This document shows, piece after piece, positions 13,001-23,994 of a DNA stretch of 64,000 bases. The first letter of the stretch is position 1, and each line of letters begins with the position of its first letter. The notes under the pieces are model-generated. The model worked only from the letters and a program-made list of their open reading frames with translations. It was not told the DNA's origin and ran no database searches. Source of the DNA: Formicarius rufipectus (lineage: Eukaryota > Chordata > Aves > Passeriformes > Formicariidae); assembly GCA_013399695.1 (NCBI GenBank), contig VXAU01003747.1, forward strand, positions 186,001-250,000, in the 5' to 3' direction. Both the position numbers and the translations under genes were made by a program.

Positions 13001-13792
13001 TCCATTTCTGAGAAAGTTAACAAGTAAAAAGAAAGCACTTTTACCTGGAAGCCTCCATGACCAAGACACATAAAATCAGTCATTAGTGGTTAATAAATTG
13101 GAGTCTGGATACAAAAACCTAATGAAGAAAAGCTGAGTGCAAGAATAGGTAGTGCCATCCTAAGCATCATTGTGCAAATTCACAGACTCCACACACCATT
13201 AGTCCTCAACTGGTGCATCCTGTATTAATGACCTGGGCCTTACTGTTAACTACTGCTACTCCCAAGTAATCACTGGGGTGACATTGTGGGAAGCGGCCGT
13301 AATGGTGAGAAGTCACTGGACAGTGCTGCACCCACAGACAAGCCCTTAGGAAGGCTAGTATTGAAAGAACAAAATAAACCTAAACCTTGCCCAGCAACTC
13401 TACTTTAAAGAGGAAAGAAAAATCCTCCCAGAAAAAGTGCCATTTTGAATCGAATTACTGGTTACTAACACGATCACCCCAGATCACAGTCACTGTAATT
13501 CACCATTCAAACAGAACAGCTATGTATACATAGGAGAAGGGAATGCTGTGGTAAAGCAAATATTTGTTTTCTAGCATCTGATAATCCTACCAATTTATCA
13601 TTGAATTCAGTGCACCAGAAATTCATAGATTTCCCATTAGAGCTAATATTGTGGCCTCTAGGGTCAACCTGAGCTCTCTGTTAAGAGACTGTAAATTCAA
13701 AGACTTCAGTGAAGTCATCTCAGATTTATGAAAGTATATTTGGCCTTTTGAATCCCTGAACTTAATGCCAACTGAGATAATTTTGTGTGCTT
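7069..13792. other. Non-coding stretch
   Basis: AT-rich sequence with no supported gene. It has a local AT-repeat patch at 8218-8262, where 'ataaccatgaga' and 'ataatcatgaga' recur. Two acceptor/donor-like signals on the minus strand near 7.3-7.6 kb are discussed under findings and rejections. The stretch 11640-11900 is AT-rich with several TAAT/ATTA-type motifs and could hold a conserved non-coding element, but that cannot be judged from one sequence. Confidence 0.45.
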
Positions 13793-13825
13793 AAAAAAAA
13801 AAAAAAAAAGAAAAAAAAGAGAAAA
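13793..13825 (+). repeat. Poly(A)/A-rich tract
   Basis: Seventeen A's, G, eight A's, then GAGAAAA. This could be a simple repeat or the tail of a retroposed copy. No recognisable transcript body lies immediately upstream and no target-site duplication was found, so simple repeat is preferred. Confidence 0.9.
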
Positions 13826-16800
13826 TCTATGTTAGGATCTTATGATCATTTCAACAGCAATTTATTTGAAAAGAAGCCCTGAAAAGACGTCTTCAGAGAA
13901 AACAATCATGAAGATAGCATTAAAGGAGCTAAGAAATGAAAAAGAAGGTAAAGAGCTGAAAGATGCTCAATTAAGAGATGTTCCGATAAAAGTTTTGTTA
14001 TGAGCTGTTACTGACAGAAACTGTATCTGACTGGTAGTGAAGGTCTTAGCAAAAGTGGGGAATGGCAGAGCTGAAAAACAAGCAAGTAGTTTTACTCAAC
14101 TTTACTCAACCATGCAGAGTTCTAATTGAGGTACAAAGCATAAGCAACAGTGCTCACCTCCAAGCCTCCCAGAGTGAAAACTGTCCAAGAGCTTTAGCCT
14201 CAGAAATAAGGAGAAACAAGTTTAAGTAAAGAAAATAGAAAACTAGAAAACAGGGAGGAGAGAACACAGGACATCTCTCATGACATATGTCTGAACATCA
14301 TCAAACCTACCCCACCTGAGCAGTGCCAGCAAGAGACCCTAACACAATACTTTTCCTCCAGAAACAGAATACACGAAAAAGACATAGGACTATTCTGTTG
14401 GATGTATCAGACTGGTTTTAGTGTGGTATCCATGTCTGTTACTAGCTCCTGATGCTACATTTTATGAGTACCAGAGATATTACATTCACTCATTATATTC
14501 CATGCCAGAAATTTGGAGATGCCAGGATGAGATGCCAGGAGCCATGTATTTAAGTGTCCAGGACAAGAGACAAAAAGTTCCTAGACACAAGAATTCCCAG
14601 GATATTCTCACTCTCACAGTAGTTCTCTGCCAATCACTGAACCTTCTAGCTATAGCAACAACCAAGGCAGTAATCCTCATCGAGTAGCTTGGCTGCACCA
14701 TCTGAGGCTGATAAAATTAACAACCACCCCTATATCACCTTATATTTAGTTGGCTGTGTTGATTTTGATCCTAGCACAAAGCTACAAGGGATTAGAAAGC
14801 CACATGAACAATATAGTTATGGGGAATCTACATTCAGCATCCTCCTGGACACTAATAAGTTAAAAAGAGAACATGTGAAAGTTTTCTCATTTTGACTAAC
14901 CAAAACACGTTGCAAAGCTCATACCCATGTATTTAATTTATTTGGCACTGCATTTAAAACTCATGTGTCTTTTCAAATTAACTCAACTATATAATAATAG
15001 GCCAAACACATCAGCTGCCGGGAAATCTCACAGCATCCTATTTTTACTTATTTTAGTGTCCTTACTAATTTAAAACACCATCATTTATAATAGCACGTTA
15101 TTCAAATTTTAACAAGAACAACCCCCTCAGAGGCCAGTATTTGGTAAGATTCTGTCATACCCAATTGAGTTTAATTGAACAGCAATAATGATCCCTTCTA
15201 GTACTAGGGATATGACAAGCAGATATTTGAAATGGAGCTCAGGGTCCTGACTATTTGCATGTTACCAAACTATGATCTATCTACAGTTGGTTCATTTTTT
15301 TAAGCTCATAATAGTAACCTTGCATCTGAATAGTTTTTTGCCAGAGGAAAGCATCCCTGGGCAGCATGTTTATTACAACTGAGTTTGTTGATTTGTGATT
15401 TGTTGTTCCCCTTCTATGTGTTCTAAGCTTCTCTGCCTGCTGATGCATTATCTCCTCATGGGCAATGCCCACTGAGTACATAAAGCTGTGATTCAAGTAA
15501 CTTGATAAATGTTGGTTTTATCCCAGGATATTTGTTTGAAACACCTGCCACATAAAAATAATTTGCATCTTTTTCTGATGCCAAAAAAAGATTTGTTACT
15601 GTGGAAGCTGAAGTGTAGCCAGCTTCACTTACATAGATCCACCTCAACTTAGAGTACAGAATGAATAAGGTTAAAATGATAGCTGTTAATTTTGACCAAG
15701 AAGAACTAAAAGCAACTTCATATGTACTTTTTTTTCTGACTTCTTAGCCCTTTATATTTTCTAGATGAGACCAGCAACGGACCCATTCAGTAGGTCTGGC
15801 AGGGTACTCAAACATATCAAGACAAGCTGAATTGGTATCCATCCCTTCTGACTTCATCAGCCTGTGAAATAATCCTCAACAATCCCAGGGGAGTGGTGGA
15901 AATTTACTACCTCAGGTTATCAGAATGAGGAGTGCTGTGGATGAGAGGGTAGATTTTAAACATATCTAAGGAGTCACAGATGCCAGAAAATGCCAAATAC
16001 GAAGACCAAAGGCACTGATAAGTCTAATTCACATTGCTCCAAAACTTCTGACTGCAGGAGTGAAAGAATCTCAGTCCCCAAAAGACTTCCTAGTCTCATT
16101 TAGAGTCAGAAGAAAAAGCTTGACCATTTGTGTCAGTGCTGTGTCAGGAATGCAGACACAAAGATTTTGGGTCCAGGTTTCAGATGTACAGATGCTGAAC
16201 CGCCAGCAAGTTTGAAAAGAAGGAATTTCTAAGTTCCCAAAGACATACAACAGAGTCTTTCAATACCACATCTTCTCAAACCCAAGCAAGGGCTTCTTAC
16301 AAGCTTCAAGACAAATCCTTGGAGCTTGAATCACACCAGTGTGTCTGCATACAACCTGCACTACATATCCCCCACATATACCATGGAAGTAAAACTTCCA
16401 GGAGATGGCTGGCATTTTCCCTGAGCACTATTTGTATCACGCACTATTCATTTGAAGAGCTCAGGAGGCTTTTTGGTCTCCCAAGTGAAATTAACTGTGA
16501 ATTAAATATAAAGATGAAAACATGGAACACATTAATATTGTGCTGCATATAATATAATAGCCTTTGAGGGAGAAAATGCAGCAGTGCAGCATTCATGTGA
16601 ACAACTGGCTCAGGTTTTTGTTTCAGGTTTTCTATCTTCCATCCAGCTCCTCCATGGAGAATATTCTTAATGTTTGTCATGTTGCCTAGATCAACGTTTA
16701 CCAATTTACTAAGACAGAGTCAATGGATTAATTTTCTTCCATTTCTTCCACCTGAAATACTGTTAAATGTTTATCAGTTCAGTGATTAAAACAAAAATAA

Positions 16801-17319
16801 TATCTATATCCATGAAGAATTGCATTGTAATTACAGTAAATGAAGAATTAAGGAAAGACTGGAGCTGGGGAGAGATTCTGGGGATTTTTTATTTATTTAG
16901 GATTTCTGAGATTAATTCATATGATGTACATGCATGAGTTTCCACAAGCAACACTTTAGCTATAGCTCTCTCTTCTTAGCAGATTAATTCTCAAATCTTG
17001 TCTGAGAGAGCTGGACAGGCTCTATAACCCATGGTGGAACACTAGCATTTGAAAAAAATATTACTGCTAGATGCTACTATAGAGTGTTTTGGTTGAAGAC
17101 ATTCAAATGTTAGGTCTTTATCTTTTGCAATGTTTTGATAAGGAGAAGTACATCAACTACTTCTGCTAAGGGCCATTCTTTCCCTTTGGAGAAGCAGAAA
17201 TATTGTGGCACTGGACTGCATCTTGAACTCAAAGGGCTTTTCTTACAGTGGTATCAGTGTGACTGTAAGGAAATATTTGTGAATATTCTGCATAACACAT
17301 TATCCACTCCCTTGGTATC
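13826..17319. other. Non-coding stretch
   Basis: No recognised gene or repeat. Open frames of up to 88 codons (14421-14687) overlap frames on the other strand and have no family resemblance. A short direct repeat of 'tttactcaac' occurs at 14091-14110. Confidence 0.45.
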
Positions 17320-17746
17320 TTAGTCACTGCCTAAGATCTGCCCTTCAAAATCCTGAATTCCTTCAAAACCTTGCAACCACTTCTTGAGGCAGAAGTTCCC
17401 TAAAGGTGGCTTGGCTATTGTTTGCAGGACAATTGCACCAGCCTGAGGTGTCGCTGCATAAATGTGTCCACTGGCCTTGCTAATAGAGAACGTGCAGCCA
17501 CTCAAAAGAAGGTGTCAGAAACGGTGTGTACCAGCTCTGCAAAGTGCATAAGTTATCCAGAACAAAAGCATCGTAGCTGTACCTCCCCACCGACATTCCA
17601 CCATACACTAGCACACCATAACCCCGAGATGGGTCAGACGTTGAGCATGGTAAATATTTATACCCTGCCAGAAGGTGCTCCAGACAGAAAGATGGCTTAA
17701 AAGATGCCTCCTTCCATCGAATTTCCCAAATATCATTGCTGATCTG
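17320..17746 (-). pseudogene. Possible kelch-like coding relic (uncertain)
   Basis: The minus-strand frame from 17746 to 17480 is open and reads like one kelch blade. It has an upstream NDIWEIRW segment, then GYGVLVYGGMSVGRYS, DAFVLD and LQSWYTP. The GG doublet (codons at 17594-17605), the downstream acidic residue and the tryptophan are spaced as in kelch repeats. The frame ends at TAG (17480-17482). From 17505 a second frame in another phase runs to 17320 with a coding-like composition (SGHIYAATPQAGAIVLQ...). Several CpGs are retained across the block. A pseudogene with a frameshift, exon pieces of a minus-strand gene, or coincidence are all possible. The kelch consensus is loose, so confidence is low and no parent gene is named. 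Confidence 0.22.
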
Positions 17747-19393
17747 CTAAACCTTATGTTGGGTGACATAACATCAACATTCCTTACAGCATTAGATTAT
17801 GACAAATACTCCTTATAGCAGGACAACGTAATAAACATAGAAGCTGTTGTCAGTCATGTCTGAATTTGTTCACTTGGAAGGGTGGGAATAACCACCCAAG
17901 CAGTACAGAAAGTAAGGAAAAAAAATCTTCTCTATTGGAAAATCTCAAGAAAACTGAAGTATTTCAGTAAACAGAAGTACTTTGGTTTAATGATTTCATT
18001 GAGACAAAGCAATTGTTTCTTATCCAGCTATACTAATGTTTGTGTCTATGGTAGAAAAACAAAGGAGAATTACAGCATCTCTGGGGATTCTTTATGTCTT
18101 GGGGCCTTTGAATATTTACTGCCACTGAAACGCAAAATGCTAGTGGTGAAAAATGCGATGCTTTAAATTCAATGCTTTAAAACAATAAGTAATGTGTACT
18201 CTGAGGTTGTGCTGGCCAAACTGCTATCTACAAAGCTTTCCAAAAGCTGCCATTTGCCACTCCATACACCTCTTACAGATGGCAGCACTGTTTGATTTGT
18301 TCTCAGTACGCATTATCTTATGCTTTCTTATAGAAGCTGTAGCTGATTAAGAGGGAACAAGTTTTTTGCCTTTTTCTGGCTACTGTAGGACCCATCGAAC
18401 AGGCTGGAATCAGTTCTTTGACCAAAGGACCTGTGAACCCAGCTATAAAGCAGACTTAATGGACCCAGTTGTTAAGGATCATTCCATGCTGTGAAGTCCA
18501 ACATCTGACCCTGTGCCTAGCCTGCTGAGTTTCTTGAAAAAGAAAAAGCAAAAATCCCACAGATTTCCACTGGCTCAGCAAGTTGGAACAGGCTGGGCAC
18601 ACTGGAGGTGCAAGGATCATGTGGCCAGGGACTAGCATCAGAAGGAACAGAATTGCTGTCATTGCAGGGATCGGTACTACTATGCATTTTGAGCCTTAAT
18701 ATTGTCAGGTAGGTGAACCTGACTGGAGAAAACAGAGAGAGAGAGTCACCAGGTGGGAAACTTGAAGTCCATGAGGGGAACAGGGGGCAGATGGTATTCA
18801 GTACCTGCATAGCTAAAGTGCACAGATGACTGAAAGAAGGAACGTAGGAGTTTTGTTAAAGAGGATATCCCAGAAAACTCCTGGACTGGAATAAATGACT
18901 TGACCTGAAATGGCTCTATGGACAAATCAGAGATTTACTTTCTAGAATTTAATTTACCTCATCCAACAGTCCTGAGACGTATAGGACCAAAGAGGAGAAA
19001 AAGCAAGGAGGAGATGACTTAAGACATGGAAAATAAAATATTAGGTGGGGGAAAGGGAAGAAGCAGCTAAAACTATAAGACTGGTAAAAAGGTTCAATAC
19101 AAATCTTGACCAGAAGTAAGGCAAGGTTCTTGTTGAAGCCTGTCTGGTGTAGGGTGTCTTCTCTTCCTCTTTTCACTTAATATAGCCCCAAATTTGCCAC
19201 AAGGATGGGGCAAGCACACATGTGAGGGGTTCCTGGCTTTCAGGTTATCAACTCCCGGGCATCATGACCATACACCAACGTGTCTGGTGTGACACATATA
19301 CCCTTCCACAGTGTTGGTGGTACACCTACTAAATGCCCTAAGAGCAGGCAATTTAAAGTCAACTCTCCCAACCTGTCCAATGCCCAAGTGAAA
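17747..19393. other. Non-coding stretch
   Basis: No gene recognised. Overlapping frames on the minus strand near 18456-18810 and 18949-19176 lack family resemblance. The sequence is unremarkable AT-rich DNA with a slightly GC-richer patch at 18480-18800. Confidence 0.45.
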
Positions 19394-19450
19394 CATGGCT
19401 GGTTAGGGCATCAGTGTGGGATGCAGTCAGCTCAAATTTATATCCCAGGC
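19394..19450 (+). repeat. tRNA-like head of a possible SINE relic
   Basis: A segment resembling a tRNA-derived SINE head. An A-box-like 'tggctggttaggg' is followed by 'catcagtgtgggatgcag' and a weak B-box-like 'agctcaaattt', with A-to-B spacing of about 30 bases. A related pattern (GTAGAGCATCAG followed by CAGCTCAA) occurs at 38366-38394. The family is not identified and degeneration is strong. Confidence 0.3.
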
Positions 19451-22400
19451 TGAGCCAGAGGAGGAACTGGGCCCTCATCTCTGTTCCTGTAAGTTTCCCA
19501 GGCCCTGAACATATGATTATTTCAGAATAAAGTCCTCTTTTTCAGCCCTACCAGAAAGTATCCCCCCATCCCCTTCTCTAGAAACTGGGAAATACTTCCA
19601 AAAGACACTTTTGTCACAAAAATTATTCATCAATCAGAAAAGTGTTGTCTGCTTTTTGCTGAGCAGAAATATTCCCAACAATACACTCCAGGCTATCCAA
19701 TCAATAGATGTACCTTACCCTGTCTTCTCATCTTCTTCATATCACTGATTTCTGAAAGTCTCTCATTGCCAGTATTTCCGTCTTCCAGATGGTCAGCAAA
19801 TAGCACACAAATAAAATAACTCTTGAATTCTCACATTTTCCTCTCCAGCAACTATTTATCCTGTGCACCAAACCCATCTTTGATTACATTCTTAATGGGA
19901 CAATAAAATTATAGTCTCTTATTAAAATCTGATGACATACATGGGGGAAAAAAAAAGTGACAATTGCACTGCATATCTGTTAAAGAATTGTGATAAACTC
20001 ATCTGTTATGACTTTCAAATGGAGAAAAAAATTTCAGAAGGTGGAAAACAGCTCTGTCCATTGCTATTGAAAGTGCTCTGGCTTGTGCCAAGTTGCCTTT
20101 TTAAAAGTAGTAGGTTACTGCGCTGAATGTTGATCTTCACTCATAGTTTTTTTTAATTGTGCTCCATCTGGAACAATAAATTTCTCTTGCCTCAAACATT
20201 AAACCTTCTTTAATCCTACAGACTAAACAACAGGTGGTAGATTATTTTTCAAAATTAGCAGCCAACTGCTAGAGCAACTCTCAGCCCAATTACTTTGGTT
20301 TGTGGTTTGAATTTCATGGTTTAGCAGCAGCCTGCACTTCTTGCCAGTAGAAACCAATGTCAATTCTCCAAGATGTGTCCCCATTTCCCCAGTCCCTTCA
20401 AAGTGAAGACAGTTTCATGCTAAAGAGAAATATATTTCTGGGCATTAAAAACAAAAACATAGTAGGACTTCCATTGCAAAACAATCAACCACCCCACACA
20501 CATTTTCACGAAAATTGAAAATATTTAAACTGGCACTCAGTGGAAACAGAACATTATTTTACCTGCCTAGGAGAAAACAGAATACAAAAAAAGTTCCCTG
20601 AGTCAAGTTGACACTAATAATGAAAGTGCAAAACCACAAAACCATTCTCCAAATTAAATGCACAGTGAAAGCTCAAGTCAATGATATGACTTAAATTGTT
20701 CTGTTCTAAATTTGATTAGTAATAAAAATCAGAAAAGTTACATATGCTTTTAAAATTTATTTCAGGCTAGAAGACAAGCTTTTCAGTCAGCATGTGTTGT
20801 CCTGAAAACACCTCAAATCTGGCCTTTTTTTTTTTAATTTTGTAGTTTACCTCTTGAAAACAAGCCCAAACTTTGTGTTTCAATAAGCCAGCATTTAAAA
20901 ATATTTGAGAAAATCCTGACAAGTTCTAATGCAAAGCACACCTGAAAAATTCCAGTACTAAGTAATTTAACCCATTACGCCTCATCTGTATGGGTGTGTA
21001 CTTTTCAAAGCAGCTGTTTTTACATAAATGGCCATCACAAGTGCTGTCACAGGAACAGGTAGGCTAGCTTAGGAAGTCAGGAGTCCAGACAGCAACAAAG
21101 CCATTGGCATCTTCCAGCTTCCTCCTGCCCTCTATCTGACTGTTAGGTGCGCTGTTTAAGGTAGTTACCTTGTTTGTCCCGAGTGAGAGCAGGCACCTCC
21201 AGAGGGTCTAATTCATCCCATCTATCAAACACTGATAATTATGAAGGGACTATTCAGCCTCCTCGGCAGCAACTACAGAAGGTGGGTAGCTGCCTGGTTT
21301 GAACAAAATGCTATAGCCCTCCACAGCTCACATCAGAGAATGCTGATCCCTCCCTGTGTAGGCAAACAGCAGAACTATCTAACTAAGGGAAATGTGCTCT
21401 CTGGAAGACTACTTGCCCACAAGGCTGATTAATGGGCAAGTAATTGCTTGAGAATAGCTCGCCTGAGATTAAACTGAAAATGAACAGAAGGTAACAGGAA
21501 GAGACAAGGTTATCTAAACACTAAGTTTTTCAGACTATGATATATTTCCATGAGAGCCCCCCTTCAGTTTCAGTTACATCTTCCACCATTTTAAATACAG
21601 AGAATCACTCACCTGGTAGAGTTCATTGCCAGACTCACACGTTTCTTTTAAGTATATTTAGACACAAAAATAATTAAGGCATCACTATATATTGTGCGTG
21701 TTAATTGAAAATCAGGCACTATACGCTTCACTTCAATTAGCAACTGTTAAGTACTTACTTAGTAACATATCATACTACAACTTGCTTAGCTGGCTGCCAA
21801 AGATATTTTTGCCATGCATATTTTCCATGTTGGTTTGAAATAAGGGGAGGATGTGGTGCATTACACAAAGATATATACATTAATGCAGTAGGCATAATTC
21901 CTTATATGATTCTAGAGAAGAACAACAATGAAGGTGCTATGATTATTTTTGCTCTGCTCAAGCACATAACAAACTTCAAGCCTTGTTATGGCTGTTTGCC
22001 AAACCCATTAAAGCTCTTGTCCCTGTCCAGCCTAATGCTCTGTAGCACCTGCAATAACAGGCCCATCTCCAGAGCTGGTTCCAGCTCAGACCTACTCAAC
22101 AATCTGCTGCTGCTCTGCCCTCCCAGCTTGCTTCAGTGGCAGTTCCCAAACCATTCCTTGCTCTGTGCCCCTGCCATAGGTACACTGGTCCTGCTCTGTC
22201 ACACTTGTTCAGCTTCTTGTCACGCTTTCGCACCTGTTTTAGGGCCTTAATGAGGTGTTTGGTCACCTGTATGCTATTTTTGTCAGGTCTCTCTGTGCTT
22301 TCCACTCTGTGGTCCTCTGTGTAGGGATCGATTTTATTCATGAAAAAGGCCCTCCAGACACTGATCTGTTATGTTTTGGTCACATATGCAGCTCCAGAGA

Positions 22401-22868
22401 TACCTGCTGCTTCCATTTAGTTCCATTTCCCCTGCTACCTCAGTTTTTTCAGTGTCTCCATTCCCAGCCTCTTGTGCTCCTGCTGCCACCTGTCCATAAC
22501 TACCACTCACGGTAAGAGTCCAAAGGACCTTAAGTGCTTTGAACACTTATTTTAGCAACTCAGGTCAGTATTTATCAGAGCTCTGTTTGTTCCTGCAGCT
22601 ATACGAGGGTCTTCTCCTCTCTTTTAGTCCACAGACCCATCTGAGCTGGCTTCTACCAGGATTCAGATCAGACCTACTCCCTACAGAGTGATACAAATTT
22701 TGCAAGAAGGGAGTTGGAGTGATTTATTCCCTACACCTGTTCTCTTTGAGGCCTTGCCCCTGAGAATAGCAATGAGCTGCCAATTAGTACTATATTGTCA
22801 GAGCTCAACACCAGTAATGTCAACAGTGAGACAGGGACATAAATCTCAGTTTGAAAGGTCAGAAATGG
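19451..22868. other. Non-coding stretch with AT-rich, TAATT-containing patches
   Basis: No gene recognised. The part 20940-21790 holds several homeodomain-type TAAT/ATTA cores and isolated CpGs in low-complexity-free sequence, for example around 20962-20985, 21432-21475 and 21670-21750. From 22060 to 22868 the sequence is more pyrimidine-rich. The frames there overlap in several phases on both strands and show no known domain. Confidence 0.4.
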
Positions 22869-23994
22869 TGTGTAGGGTTGACCTTGGCTGGATGTCAGGT
22901 GCCCACCCAAGCTGCTCTTATCACTCCCCTTTCTCAGCTAGACAGAGAAGAAAAAAATACAATGAAAGCTCATGGGTCAAAATACAGACAGGGAAAGATC
23001 ACTCTCCAATTAACAGCATGGGTAAAACAAACTCAACTTGAGGGGAAATAAATGAATTGATCACCAATTCAAATGGGAATAGCATAATGAGAAATAAAAG
23101 CAAATTTTAAAACAGCTTCCCTTCACCTCTCCCTTCTTTTCAGGCTCAACTTTACACTAAATTTTCTCTACCTCCTCCCTGCCCAGCAGTGCAGGGGGAA
23201 GGGGAACTGGAGTTGTGATCAATTCATCACAAGTTGTCTCTGCTGCTCCTTCTTCCTGATGACGAGGACTCTTCACACTCTTCTCTCTACTCCAGTGTGG
23301 GGTCCATCCCACAGGAGACAGTCCATCATTTATCCACATTTATCCAACATGAGTCCTTCCCACAGTCTGCCATTCTTCATGAACTGCTCCAGTGTTAGTC
23401 CCTTTCCACAGGGTGCAGTCTGTCAAGAAGAGGCTGCTACATCATGAGTCCCCCAGGGGGTCACAAGCCCTGCCCCAGCATGTGCTCCTCTCTCCATAGG
23501 GCCAGGATGGTGCTCCAGCACAGGCTTCCCACAGGGTCACAGCCTCTTTTGGGCATCCACCTGCTTCAGCTTGGGGTCCTCCACTGGCTGCATGTGGATC
23601 TCTTGTCCCCCATGGATCTCCATGAGCTGCAGGGGGGCATTCTGCCTCACCCCAGTCTGTGACAGGGGCTGCAGAAAAATTTCTCCTCTGGTGCCTGGAG
23701 CACCTCCTGCCCCTCCTGCTTCAGTGACCTTGGTGTCTGAAGAGCTCTTGGTACAACATTCTCACTCCTCTCTTGCTGCAGTTGTTGTGCAGGTTTGTTT
23801 GGTTTTTTTTTTTCCCTTTCTTTAATATACTATCCCAGAGATGCTACCACTGTGGCTGATGGGCAGTGATGGGTCCATCTTGGAGCAAGCTGGCATTAGC
23901 TCTGTCAGAGATGGGGGAAGTTTCTAGCAGCTTCTCACAGAAGCCACTCCTGCAGCACACTCACTACCCTATCTTACCAGGCCAACCCAGTACA
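22869..23994 (-). mobile_element. Solo LTR of a songbird endogenous retrovirus
   Basis: Read on the minus strand, this 1126-bp block begins TGTACTGGGTTGGCCTGGTA and ends GGTCAACCCTACACA, so it has TG...CA ends. It carries, in order, features I know from an abundant songbird LTR. First comes 'ggcttctgtgagaagctgct' near the 5' end, then 'gccagcttgctccaagatgg'. A TATA-like 'gtatattaaag' lies at 23820-23830. A series of 'ccacagggt...ctccagtgtggg' units follows (near 23290, 23386, 23512, 23563), then a purine-rich stretch and 'tttatttctcattat'. CpGs are largely mutated and the expected AATAAA is absent, so it is old and probably inert. No retroviral genes flank it, which indicates LTR-LTR recombination. 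The flanking pentamers AATGG and ATAGG are only a weak target-site duplication. The family is ERVL-like by memory; the exact name is uncertain. Confidence 0.85.

Noticed and set aside
13793..13825. Poly(A) as the tail of a processed pseudogene.
   Set aside because: No transcript-like body upstream and no flanking direct repeats were found.
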